From contig NZ_JAAAMV010000012.1 in NCBI RefSeq assembly GCF_009909185.1, positions 186,001-250,000 of the forward strand: DNA of 64,000 nucleotides, read 5' to 3'. The number at the start of each line of letters is the position of its first letter. The first letter of the stretch is position 1. The notes beneath the pieces are model-generated. The model was not told the DNA's origin and ran no database searches. It saw nothing but the letters and a program-made list of their open reading frames with translations. Of the stretch, positions 35,312-43,736 are shown in pieces. The stretch is from Paenibacillus glycinis (GTDB lineage Bacteria; Bacillota; Bacilli; Paenibacillales; Paenibacillaceae). The translations under genes were made by a program, and so were the position numbers.

Positions 35312-36396
35312 TGAAACTCTCCGGCTATCAACTGTTTTGGCTGATCTTCACGATGGCCTTCGGGATGACGGCGCTGTTCACCGTCTCCCTGCCCATCGCC
35401 GTTGCCAAGCAAGACGCTTGGCTGTCCACGGTCCTGGCCGCACTGATCAGCTTGTTCACGACCTTCGTCGCCGTCAGGCTGAGCCTGCTCTACCCGGGCC
35501 AAACCTTTATCGAATACAGTCAGGTCATTCTCGGCAGATGGCTGGGAAAAATCATGTTGCTATCCTACCTTGCGACGTGGGTGTCCTTGACTGGAATCAT
35601 CTTAAGGGAATATGCGGATTTCGTTTACCTGGCCTTGTTCGATTCGACGCCGCTATGGATCGTGATTCTCGTCATGCTGGGCGCCAGCGTCTACGTCACC
35701 TGTTCCGGAGGCTTGCGGGGCATCGGCCGCTGCGGCGAGATCATCGGCCCGATCAGCGTCGTCGGCTGCCTGCTCATCATCATTTTCAGCGTGAACGATT
35801 GGGACTGGCTGCGGCTGCTGCCGGTCTATGCGAACACCGGCTTGCTGCCCATCGCGAAAGGAAGCTTGCTCCCCGCCTCCTTCCTCGGAGAATCCTTCAT
35901 CGTGGTCATGTTGATCGCGTTCATGCCCAAGCCCCGTCGCGCGCAGATCTCCGCCTTGCTCGGGGTCGCGGCCGCTTCGGCCGCCGTGCTGGCCATGACC
36001 TTGATCGTGGTCATGACCTTCGGTCCGAATATCCCGGCCCGCTTGATTTACCCGCTTTACTCGGCCGTCACCTACATCTCGGTCATGGAGTTCATCCAAA
36101 ACATCGACGTGCTGGCCGTCTTGCTTTGGATCGTCGCGATCTTCATTAAGCTCTCCCTGTATTTGTTCGTTACCAGCTACGGCAGCGCGCAATTTTTCGG
36201 CATCAAACGGTGGAAGAACACGATATGGTTCATCGTCCCGATGGTTTTCGTCATCTCGCTGCTGCCGCGAAACTTCGACATCGAAATGATCTACACGAAA
36301 TTTTGGCTGGCGGTGATCTATCCGATCAGCCTCGTGGGCATTCCTTTGCTATTGTGGATGGTCGGCTCGCTGCGGAAAAGAACCCTCTCGCATTGA
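35311..36396 (+). CDS. gerKB: GerA-type spore germinant receptor, B subunit (permease-like)
   Basis: Integral membrane B subunit (361 residues, about ten helices) of the amino-acid/polyamine permease-like spore germination family. It begins MKLSGYQLFWLIFTMAFGMTA, with the helix breaks usual for the family. It is thought to bind the germinant within the membrane. It is the last gene of the A-C-B operon; a terminator follows directly. Confidence 0.93.
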   Translation: MKLSGYQLFWLIFTMAFGMTALFTVSLPIAVAKQDAWLSTVLAALISLFTTFVAVRLSLLYPGQTFIEYSQVILGRWLGKIMLLSYLATWVSLTGIILREYADFVYLALFDSTPLWIVILVMLGASVYVTCSGGLRGIGRCGEIIGPISVVGCLLIIIFSVNDWDWLRLLPVYANTGLLPIAKGSLLPASFLGESFIVVMLIAFMPKPRRAQISALLGVAAASAAVLAMTLIVVMTFGPNIPARLIYPLYSAVTYISVMEFIQNIDVLAVLLWIVAIFIKLSLYLFVTSYGSAQFFGIKRWKNTIWFIVPMVFVISLLPRNFDIEMIYTKFWLAVIYPISLVGIPLLLWMVGSLRKRTLSH

Positions 36397-36402
36397 ACGC
36401 AA

Positions 36403-36443
36403 AGGGCTGCCGACATGACGCATCGGCAGCCCTCCCTTCATTT
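36403..36443 (+). terminator. Intrinsic terminator of the germination operon
   Basis: AGGGCTGCCGA/TCGGCAGCCCT is a perfect 11-bp stem with a nine-base loop, followed by CCCTTCATTTT. It also lies just past the end of the convergent epoxide hydrolase gene. Confidence 0.8.
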
Positions 36444-36469
36444 TGCGGCAAGGATGATCTTGGATTCGG

Positions 36470-37657
36470 TTAGCGCAGCGACCTCAGTCCCGCGCGAATT
36501 TCCGACGTCATGAATTCCGGCTGCTCCCAAGCGGCGAAATGCCCGCCCCTCGGAAGCCGGTTGTAGTGGATCAGGTTCGGGTAGGCTTTCTCCGTCCAGC
36601 TCTTCGGCGCTTCGAAGAGCTCGTCCGGAAAGACGCTTACGGCAACCGGGAGCTTTACGCCCTGCACGGCGAAGAAGGAGCTTTTGTTCTCCCAGTAAAT
36701 ACGCGCCGCGGATATCGCGGAGTTCGTCAACCAAAACAGCGTGATGTTGTCGAGCACGTCGTCGCGCGTCAAGCCTTCCTGGACGCCGGCAAACGATCGC
36801 GAGATCAAGGCAAGGCTCTTCCAGTCGTGGTCCAGCATGAAGGCGGCCAGACCGACGGGCGAATCCGCCAGTCCGGTCAGCGACTGCGGGCGGGTTCCCA
36901 TGAAGAAGGCGTAATAGAATTTATTTTCGCGCACTTGGTCGCACGCTTTCTTCTCTTCGTCCGAGAGGCCGGGCGGCAGCGGGTTGCCGGACCAGATCGC
37001 CGCATCGACTTCGGGCGGAATCACCTTCGCCATGTTGGTGTGAATGCCCAGCAATCCCTTCGGCTCCTGAACGCCCATCGCATCCACGACGATCGCGCCC
37101 CAGTCCCCGCCCTGCGCCACGTACTTCTCGTAGCCAAGACGCGTCATCAGCTCGCCGTAAGCGCGGGCGATCCGCTCCGGATCCCAGCCGGTCGCGGTCG
37201 GCTTGCCCGAGAACCCGTAACCCGGCATCGAAGGAATCACGACATGGAAGGCATCGGACTCGCTTCCGCCGTGCGCCGTTGGATCGGTCAGCGGTTCGAT
37301 CAGCTTCATCTGCTCGATGATCGAGCCCGGCCATCCATGCGCGATCAGGATCGGCATCGCGTTCGCATGCTTCGAACGAACGTGAATGAAGTGAATGTCC
37401 AGCCCGTCGAGCTCCGTCAGGAAATGCGGCACGGCGTTGATCTTCGCCTCGATTTTGCGCCAGTCGTATTCGTTCGCCCAGTAACGGGCGAGCTCTTGCA
37501 TCGTTGCCAGCTGCGTGCCTTGCGATTGGTCCGAAACCGTTTCTTTCTCCGGCCATCTGGTTGCGTAGATCCGGTTGCGCAAATCGGTCAATTCCGCCTC
37601 CGGGATGCTTACTTGAAACGGGCGAATTGCCGTTGTTTGAATCGTTGTTCGTGTCAT
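36470..37657 (-). CDS. Epoxide hydrolase (alpha/beta hydrolase with EHN domain)
   Basis: Cytoplasmic hydrolase of 395 residues. The first 110 residues are the epoxide hydrolase N-terminal lid domain (FQVSIPEAELTDLRNRI, TRWPE). The core then shows the oxyanion motif HGWPG (107-111), the nucleophile Asp185 in QGGDWGA, and the late catalytic histidine in RGGHFAAWEQP. Expected action is opening an epoxide to a diol through an ester intermediate. The gene stands alone behind a perfect 12-bp palindrome. No neighbouring gene indicates the substrate. Confidence 0.9.
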   Translation of the reverse strand: MTRTTIQTTAIRPFQVSIPEAELTDLRNRIYATRWPEKETVSDQSQGTQLATMQELARYWANEYDWRKIEAKINAVPHFLTELDGLDIHFIHVRSKHANAMPILIAHGWPGSIIEQMKLIEPLTDPTAHGGSESDAFHVVIPSMPGYGFSGKPTATGWDPERIARAYGELMTRLGYEKYVAQGGDWGAIVVDAMGVQEPKGLLGIHTNMAKVIPPEVDAAIWSGNPLPPGLSDEEKKACDQVRENKFYYAFFMGTRPQSLTGLADSPVGLAAFMLDHDWKSLALISRSFAGVQEGLTRDDVLDNITLFWLTNSAISAARIYWENKSSFFAVQGVKLPVAVSVFPDELFEAPKSWTEKAYPNLIHYNRLPRGGHFAAWEQPEFMTSEIRAGLRSLR

Positions 37658-37699
37658 GAGATCAGGCTCCCCTAGTTATGAAGTTGACGTATTCGCGGA

Positions 37700-37711
37700 C
37701 TAGTCGACTAG
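37700..37711. promoter_or_regulatory. Perfect palindrome CTAGTCGACTAG upstream of the epoxide hydrolase
   Basis: A 12-bp perfect palindrome 43 bases upstream of the start. On the minus strand it continues as CTAGTCGACTAGTCC, giving a partial direct repeat of CTAGTC. This resembles TetR- or MarR-type operators of detoxification genes. No regulator gene is adjacent. Confidence 0.4.
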
Positions 37712-38121
37712 CGAAGCCGCCGTAATGCCTGGCGTAATCCTGCAGTGATACGCTTCGGCGGCGACTACGCTGACGAATGTTACAGGGCCGCAATCGGAAT
37801 CGTCAAACGGTAATAATTGGAGCGATAATCATCCTTGCGGACCGCGAAAGAGCTAGCGATACAGCCCCTTCGCCTCGCATGCCGCCACGATGCTCGGGCC
37901 AAATCCGCGGCGCTCCTGACGTTTCGGGTTTCGAACCGCGGCAACGATTCGTGCCTGAGACGCGCGCACGCCGACGAAAAGTCCGTGTTTCGGAATATGG
38001 ATTGCACCGACTCGGCTTCTTTGGCCGTGTACCTGCAAGCCAAGCGCTGTTATAGTTCCTTATACGCCGTCGCAATGAGCCGGGACGTTGCGGCGGCGAT
38101 TTCGCGCACGACTCCTCGCGG
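37712..38121. other. Unassigned 410-base region after the MocR gene
   Basis: No confident gene. On the minus strand two open frames (37780-38043 and 37853-38038) overlap. The first ends in KDDYRSNYYRLTIPIAAL, which looks protein-like, so this may be a frameshifted remnant. I do not recognise a family. No terminator is obvious after the MocR gene. Confidence 0.35.
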
Positions 38122-39561
38122 TCATGAACGCAATAACGCTTCGGCGAGACGGGCAATCCCTTCGTCGATCAGCTTCTCCTCGACCTTGGCGAATCCCAGC
38201 ACATAGCCCCTCCTCATGCTTTCCAGGCAATAAGGAGCGAGCGGATACACGCGAACCCCTCTATGCAGCAACCGGGACGTGAATTTATGCTCGTCGAACG
38301 GCGGCTCGGCTTCGAGCAGCATATGAGAGCCCGTCTCGATGCCGGTCAGCGTGAACCTGTCGGCGATGCCGCTGTCCGCGACGGCAATCGTCAGCCTCTC
38401 GTGCCTTCGCCTGTATACGTTCCGCACTCTTCGCATATGCCGCATGAAGTGGCCTTGTTCCATGAATCGCGTAAGCGTAACGGCCTCCATGATCGGCAGA
38501 TGAAGATAGATCAACTCTTGCACGCGGGCGATCCGCGCGATAGCTTGCGCGGATCCGACAAGCGCGGATATGCGAAGGCCGGGCGCGATCATTTTGGAGA
38601 AACTCATCAGATACAACGTATGATTGGGCGCTTGGCTAAACAACGTCGGCAGCGGTTCGCCGCGATAGCGATACTCGCTGTCGTAATCGTCCTCGATGAT
38701 CCAACTCCGATTTGCCTCCGCCAGTCGGAGCAGCTTCTGCCTTCTCGGCTCCGCCAGCACGACGCCTACCGGACATTGGTGGGACGGCGTGACGAACGTC
38801 AGCTTGGATGCCGGGGGAATCCGATCCACGACCAGGCCGTATTCGTCGACGGGGACGGGCACCACATGCATGCCGCGGTATTTCATCGCGATCCAGGCAG
38901 CCGGGAAGCCCGGATCTTCGACGGCGACCGTGTCGCCTGCGTCGAGCAGCGCCTGCGCGATCATGTCGATGCTGTTGCGCGAGCCGGAGGTCAGCAGGAT
39001 TTGGTCCGTTCCCACATGAATGCCGCGTTCGAGCGACAAGTACCGCTGGATTTGCTCCCGCAACGGCAAATACCCGTAGGCATCTCCATAAGCCCAATCG
39101 CACGGGGCCATAGTCGAGGATGCATGCAGGTACGACTGCCGCCAGAGCTTTTGGAACAGCGAATCGATGTACGGTTCATGCGGGCTGAAATCGATCCTTG
39201 CTTCGCCGGCTTCCTCGCCGTTGAGCCAATCCTGCAGGCGATCGGCGGAAGCGTCGAGCAGCGGGCGCGAAGGAATCGCGGGACCTGCTGGCTGCGGGTT
39301 ATCCGGCGCGGCCGGAACGATATTCCAGCACGAGCTGACCCGGGTGCCTCCCCGCCGCGACGTTACGATGTAGCCCCGGGCGAGCAGTTCCTCGTAGACG
39401 AGCTGGATGGTCGAACGCGAGACGCCGAGCTGCAGCGCCAGCTCGCGGGACGGAATCAACCGCTCGCCCGGCGGCCAGTTCCCGTTCGATATATTGACGA
39501 TGGCTTGGTCCAGCAGTTGCTGCCAGATCGGTTTCGTATCCTTGCGGTTTACTTTCAACAT
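38122..39561 (-). CDS. MocR-type regulator (GntR helix-turn-helix fused to aminotransferase fold)
   Basis: PLP-dependent transcription factor of 479 residues. The start at 39559-39561 (MLKVNRKDTKPIWQQLLDQ) is chosen because the winged helix begins there and AGGTG lies six bases upstream. The N-terminal domain contains IPSRELALQLGVSRSTIQLVYEELLARGYI. The remainder is a class I aminotransferase-like domain, with LTSGSRNSIDMIAQALL, EDDYDSEYRY and the cofactor lysine in LMSFSKMIAPGLRIS. Relatives include PdxR and GabR. No pyridoxal or GABA gene is adjacent, so the target is unknown. Confidence 0.9.
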   Translation of the reverse strand: MLKVNRKDTKPIWQQLLDQAIVNISNGNWPPGERLIPSRELALQLGVSRSTIQLVYEELLARGYIVTSRRGGTRVSSCWNIVPAAPDNPQPAGPAIPSRPLLDASADRLQDWLNGEEAGEARIDFSPHEPYIDSLFQKLWRQSYLHASSTMAPCDWAYGDAYGYLPLREQIQRYLSLERGIHVGTDQILLTSGSRNSIDMIAQALLDAGDTVAVEDPGFPAAWIAMKYRGMHVVPVPVDEYGLVVDRIPPASKLTFVTPSHQCPVGVVLAEPRRQKLLRLAEANRSWIIEDDYDSEYRYRGEPLPTLFSQAPNHTLYLMSFSKMIAPGLRISALVGSAQAIARIARVQELIYLHLPIMEAVTLTRFMEQGHFMRHMRRVRNVYRRRHERLTIAVADSGIADRFTLTGIETGSHMLLEAEPPFDEHKFTSRLLHRGVRVYPLAPYCLESMRRGYVLGFAKVEEKLIDEGIARLAEALLRS

Positions 39562-39856
39562 CGGGTGCACCTGCATTTCCGGCTTTGGTCTGGACGAACA
39601 TAGCGACAAGACGAAGACCCCGAACGTTTGACGCTCGCGGTCGGCATGCACAACTCGGATCAAGACCTATTGTTCGCACTTGCCGATTCCGCTATTCGAT
39701 GCGCCGTTGTCCCGCACGGAGCGGATGCATGGCGAAGGCGGTGCTTTGAAATGTTGAGCGATAACGGCGGCGCCTCGGATAGAATGCAGAGCGAGCAGCA
39801 GATAGCATTCGCAGACGTGCATATTTACGAATTGTTAATAAAACAATAATATCTTT
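39562..39856. other. Divergent intergenic region, MocR side
   Basis: About 300 bases between the MocR start and the GntR leader motif. A 73-codon frame at 39628-39849 has no ribosome site and no recognisable sequence, so I do not call it. No clear promoter was identified. Confidence 0.4.
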
Positions 39857-39895
39857 CTTACATACAAGGACAATAATTCTTGTATGTATTTTTTT
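39857..39895 (+). promoter_or_regulatory. Candidate GntR operator, copy A (also a hairpin with T-run)
   Basis: CTTACAT, six bases, ACAATAAT, one base, CTTGTATG (39857-39886). The same 30-bp layout recurs at 40861-40890. Here the ends also form a perfect dyad, ACATACAAG/CTTGTATGT, followed by seven T, so it could act as an early terminator as well. It lies 175 bases before the GntR gene. Confidence 0.6.
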
Positions 39896-40069
39896 AAGGG
39901 ACGTCTTCGGCAACGCCGAGCAGCCCCCTTTTCCCGCTTCCTTGATGGCGGCGGCATTCCGGCGCATTAGCAGCAGGCTCCGGGCCGCGGCGTCAGCATT
40001 CGATCCGGCTATCAACTTTGCCTGCTTTGTTTCAAGGAAGAAGAAATCACGACTAAGGAGCCGTTAATC

Positions 40070-40711
40070 ATGTCCAATCCGCCCCTGGTGGAAACCGCCT
40101 ATCGCCTAATCCGGCAAAAGCTGCTGAACGGCGACTTTTTGCCGGGCACCCTGCTGTCCGAAAACGAGCTCGCGACCGAAATGAGCATGAGCCGGACGCC
40201 GGTGCGCGATGCTATGGCCTTGCTGTCGCGCGAAGGCTTCGTCGAACCGCTCAAAAAACGCGGCACGCTCGTCAAAGGCGTCGATATCAAGGAATTGTAC
40301 GACATGCTCGACTTGATTCAAGCCTTGTACGTCTATGTGATCGACGCCTTGGAGCCCGAGCAGTACGAGGATGCCTTGCCGATCATGAAGGAACATTTGG
40401 ACCGCCTGATCGAAGCGAGCGAGCAGAGGCGCTACCGAGAATACTACGAAAATTGCCTGTTGTTCATGCGGACGCTGCTGGCAACGGTTCATAACCAGAG
40501 CATCCTGCAGACGTTCGATGTGTACAAGGACAAAATCCTGTTTTACGTCGTGGTGTACCGTACCGCCACCAGCCCGAATCGCCCCTATACAAGCAAAAAA
40601 CTCTATTCCGACATGTTCCGTTTTCTGTGCGAAGGCAATATTCCGGATGCCAAGAAAGCGTTTCTCGATTCGATGCGGAATACCCGCGAGGAATTGGTGC
40701 GATACTTGTAA
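40070..40711 (+). CDS. GntR-family transcriptional regulator (FadR/FCD type)
   Basis: Regulator of 213 residues. The winged helix occupies the first 70 residues (LLSENELATEMSMSRTPVRDAMALLSREGFVEP). An all-helical FCD-like ligand domain of about 140 residues follows. AAGGAG is seven bases upstream of the start. It is followed by its own terminator and by a phosphoesterase-transporter-phosphatase operon. The same 30-bp motif lies upstream of its own gene and of that operon, so it is probably autoregulated and the operon's repressor. Confidence 0.9.
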   Translation: MSNPPLVETAYRLIRQKLLNGDFLPGTLLSENELATEMSMSRTPVRDAMALLSREGFVEPLKKRGTLVKGVDIKELYDMLDLIQALYVYVIDALEPEQYEDALPIMKEHLDRLIEASEQRRYREYYENCLLFMRTLLATVHNQSILQTFDVYKDKILFYVVVYRTATSPNRPYTSKKLYSDMFRFLCEGNIPDAKKAFLDSMRNTREELVRYL

Positions 40712-40739
40712 TCAGGTTGAATACTGGGGCAAACCGAAG

Positions 40740-40776
40740 AACCGCCTGCCGTCGCTGAGACGGGAGCGGTTTTTTT
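40740..40776 (+). terminator. Intrinsic terminator of the GntR gene
   Basis: AACCGC/GCGGTT encloses CCGTC/GACGG and is followed by six more T after the stem. Confidence 0.88.
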
Positions 40777-40860
40777 AGATGCTTCATTTCCATAAGCATA
40801 CATTTATTCCTTTTTATTTGGCCGTTATTTACAAAACCCTTAATCCGCCATAACACTCCG

Positions 40861-40890
40861 CTTACATGCTAAAACAATAATACTTGTATG
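40861..40890 (+). promoter_or_regulatory. Candidate GntR operator, copy B
   Basis: CTTACAT, six bases, ACAATAAT, one base, CTTGTATG, matching copy A at 25 of 30 positions. A perfect 10-bp palindrome TTGCATGCAA follows at 40905-40914. Both lie within 80 bases of the metallophosphoesterase start. In both copies TTACAT and TGTATG are 17 bases apart, the usual promoter spacing. Confidence 0.6.
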
Positions 40891-40940
40891 CATAATAATT
40901 TTTATTGCATGCAACCAACTTTTATCGGAGGTAGAACAAG

Positions 40941-41762
40941 ATGGAGACCGTACGCTTCGTCCATATGACGGACACGCACATGAACGCGCCCGGCCGAGAG
41001 GTTTGGTCCGTGAACATGGCGGAAAAGGCCAAGCGCATTTTTCAAGACGTGCACACTTCCGGCTTCGATCCCGCTTTTGTCGTCATTACCGGCGATCTCG
41101 CGCAAGACGGCAACGTGACGGATTATGCCTATATTCGCAAGCTGGCGGACGAAGGATCGGCGCTCGTTAACGCGCCTGTCCATGTCGTGCTCGGCAATCA
41201 CGACGATCGCTCGGCTTTCCGGGAAGGCTATCTGGGCGCGGCGCCTTCCGAGCAGCCGTATTACTACTCGACGACCATCGGGGGATTGCGCCTGATCGGG
41301 CTTGACTCGGAAGTGCAAGCCGGCAAAGAGACCGGGTTCGGCCTCATCGACCGGGAGCAATTGGATTGGCTGGCCGAAGAGCTGAAAACAACGGCGCCGA
41401 ACGGTACCGTCATCGCGTTTCACCATCCGATGCTGAAGGTCAACAACGTGGCGTCCAAGTATAATTTGACGAACGCGGATGAGGTTAGCGCCGTGCTCAA
41501 AACCGGGCGCGATCTCATCGGCGTCTTCGCCGGCCACGTGCATTCGCACAACGTCGGGACCTATGACGGCATTCTCCAGGTCGTCGGCGGCGGGTCCTTC
41601 ACGATCGGGAAGAGAGTCGGGGACGGCCTCGTCGCGGGTTATAACGTCTGCAGCTATAACCTCGTCACCGTGACGTACGGCCAAGCATCCGTGGAGACGA
41701 TCAATCTGCCGACGCCGAACGAAGAGTTGTTCCGCGTGGAATTGTCGCGCTTTGCGGACTAG
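40941..41762 (+). CDS. Calcineurin-like metallophosphoesterase (CpdA/GpdQ class)
   Basis: Cytoplasmic dinuclear-metal phosphodiesterase or phosphatase of 273 residues, the length of the GpdQ/CpdA class. All metal and catalytic motifs are present: Asp11-x-His13 (DTH), GDLAQDG (Asp52), GNHDD (Asn86, His87), HHP (His161/His162) and GHVHSH (His199, His201). There is no signal peptide. Family members act on glycerophosphodiesters or cyclic nucleotides. Here it is the first gene of a GntR-controlled operon with a sugar-type importer, so an imported phosphodiester is a reasonable but untested substrate. Confidence 0.9.
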   Translation: METVRFVHMTDTHMNAPGREVWSVNMAEKAKRIFQDVHTSGFDPAFVVITGDLAQDGNVTDYAYIRKLADEGSALVNAPVHVVLGNHDDRSAFREGYLGAAPSEQPYYYSTTIGGLRLIGLDSEVQAGKETGFGLIDREQLDWLAEELKTTAPNGTVIAFHHPMLKVNNVASKYNLTNADEVSAVLKTGRDLIGVFAGHVHSHNVGTYDGILQVVGGGSFTIGKRVGDGLVAGYNVCSYNLVTVTYGQASVETINLPTPNEELFRVELSRFAD

Positions 41763-41845
41763 CATGGATAGAACTGCGCCTGCGGCGCCTTACCGTCAGG
41801 TGCCGAGCGCAGCCAATTCGTAAGCATGAAGAAGGGAAAATCGAA

Positions 41846-42778
41846 ATGAAGCTGCTAGCGGCCGGCAAAAGGTTAAGAAGTCCCCGGCGATACGCCGCGT
41901 TAGGTCTCATGATGGTGCCGGGCCTACTCTACCTCTTGATCAACAATTACTTGCCGATGTTCGGTGTCATTATCGCGTTCAAGGATTTCAACTATACCAA
42001 GGGCATATTCGGCAGCGACTGGATCGGATTCAAGAACTTCGAGTATTTGTTCAAGACTTCCGACGCGCTCCTGATTACCCGAAACACCATTCTGTATAAT
42101 GCCGCCTTCATCTGCTTGAACCTGATCGTGCCGACGGGCGTGGCGATTATGCTCAATGAAGTCAGGAAACGGTGGCTGTCGCGCATGTATCAGACCGTAA
42201 TCCTGCTGCCTTACCTGATCTCGATGGTGATCGTCGGCTATCTCGTCTACGCGATGCTGAGCGCGGATACCGGCTTTCTCGGTCGAACGATACTGCCCAT
42301 GCTCGGCTTGCCGGACATCTCCTGGTACAGCGAGCCTCGTTATTGGCCCTATATTCTGACCGCCGTTCATATCTGGATCAGCGCGGGCTCCTTGAGCGTG
42401 ATCTACTTGGCCTCGATCATCGGCATCGATCCCGAGTATTACGAGGCGGCGATGATCGACGGGGCCGGCAAGTGGCAGCAGATCCGGCGCATCACGATTC
42501 CGCTGCTCGCGCCGGTCATCACCATTATGACGCTGCTGCAGATCGGCCGCATCTTCTACTCCGACTTCGGCCTGTTCTATCAGGTGCCGCTGAATGCAGG
42601 CGCGCTGCAGTCGACGACCAACGTGATCGATACGTATGTCTACCGCGCCCTGATGACGCTCGGCGATGTCGGCATGTCCTCGGCTGCCGGCGTATACCAG
42701 TCGCTTGTCGGCTTCGTCTTGGTGCTGGTGTCCAACTTCGTCGTCCGGAAACTGAACAAAGATCATGCTTTATTTTAA
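41846..42778 (+). CDS. ABC transporter permease, LplB/YteP type
   Basis: Membrane subunit of 310 residues with six helices (NNYLPMFGVIIAFKDFNY is the family's first-loop signature). The EAA loop reads EAAMIDGAGKWQQI (about residues 199-212). The start is about eight bases after AAGGGAAAA. It pairs with the permease encoded 13 bases downstream. Confidence 0.92.
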   Translation: MKLLAAGKRLRSPRRYAALGLMMVPGLLYLLINNYLPMFGVIIAFKDFNYTKGIFGSDWIGFKNFEYLFKTSDALLITRNTILYNAAFICLNLIVPTGVAIMLNEVRKRWLSRMYQTVILLPYLISMVIVGYLVYAMLSADTGFLGRTILPMLGLPDISWYSEPRYWPYILTAVHIWISAGSLSVIYLASIIGIDPEYYEAAMIDGAGKWQQIRRITIPLLAPVITIMTLLQIGRIFYSDFGLFYQVPLNAGALQSTTNVIDTYVYRALMTLGDVGMSSAAGVYQSLVGFVLVLVSNFVVRKLNKDHALF

Positions 42779-42791
42779 GAGGGTGGCTCGC

Positions 42792-43679
42792 ATGAAAACG
42801 AATAACTCCATCGGCCAATGGTTCGTGCACCTCGTGCTGCTCGTCATTTCGGCCTGCTGCTTGCTTCCTTTCCTATTGCTGTTCATCACATCCATTACGG
42901 ACGAGCAGTCGATCATTCGTCACGGGTATTCCTTTTTTCCGGAGACCTTCAGCCTGGCAGCCTATCAGTATTTATGGCACGATATCGGCCGGATCTTGCA
43001 TGCTTACGGCATCACGATCGCCATTACGTTGATCGGGACCGCTGCCGGCCTGATCATAACGGCGCTGCTGGCTTACCCGCTGTCGCGAAAGGACATGCCC
43101 CTCGGCAGGTTCTGGTCGTTCGTCGTGTTCTTCACGATGCTGCTTAATGGCGGGCTGGTACCGCAATACTTGGTCTACACGCAGCTGTTCGAACTGAAGA
43201 ACACGCTGCTCGGCCTGATCGTGCCGGGCCTGCTGATGAACGCCTTCTATGTGATGATGATGCGCACGTTTTTCGCGACCTCGATTCCGTTTCCCGTCAT
43301 CGAGTCGGCCAATATCGACGGGGCCGGGGAATTCCGGACGTTCGTTCAGATCGTGCTGCCGCTGTCGATGCCGATTCTGGCGACCGTCGGGTTGTTTCAA
43401 ACGATCCACTATTGGAACGATTGGTTTAACGGCATGCTCTACATCACGGACAGCAAGCTGTTCAGTCTGCAAAACCTGCTGAACCGCATCCTGCTCGACT
43501 TCGATTTCCTGACCAGCAGCAATTTCGCCGGCGGCAATGCGGCCGAATTGACGGACGTTCCGCGCGAGACGGTGCGCATGGCGATGGCGGTCATCGGGAT
43601 CGTTCCGATTCTGATCGCCTATCCGTTCTTCCAGCGTTATTTCGTGAAGGGACTTACGATTGGCGCGATCAAAGGGTAA
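42792..43679 (+). CDS. ABC transporter permease, LplC/YtcP type
   Basis: Membrane subunit of 295 residues. The start at 42792 (MKTNNSIGQW) follows GAGGGTGG; the frame is open nine codons further upstream, overlapping the end of the first permease. Six helices are present, the EAA region reads ESANIDGAGEFRTF, and the C-terminus is GAIKG. Confidence 0.92.
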   Translation: MKTNNSIGQWFVHLVLLVISACCLLPFLLLFITSITDEQSIIRHGYSFFPETFSLAAYQYLWHDIGRILHAYGITIAITLIGTAAGLIITALLAYPLSRKDMPLGRFWSFVVFFTMLLNGGLVPQYLVYTQLFELKNTLLGLIVPGLLMNAFYVMMMRTFFATSIPFPVIESANIDGAGEFRTFVQIVLPLSMPILATVGLFQTIHYWNDWFNGMLYITDSKLFSLQNLLNRILLDFDFLTSSNFAGGNAAELTDVPRETVRMAMAVIGIVPILIAYPFFQRYFVKGLTIGAIKG

Positions 43680-43736
43680 GGCTTTATCCAGTCACGCACT
43701 GGTTGGCATAATAACATTCACTTGGAGGGTTTAATC

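Noticed and set aside
39628..39849. 73-codon frame upstream of the GntR gene
   Set aside because: No ribosome site, no recognisable sequence, and it runs into a probable regulatory hairpin.
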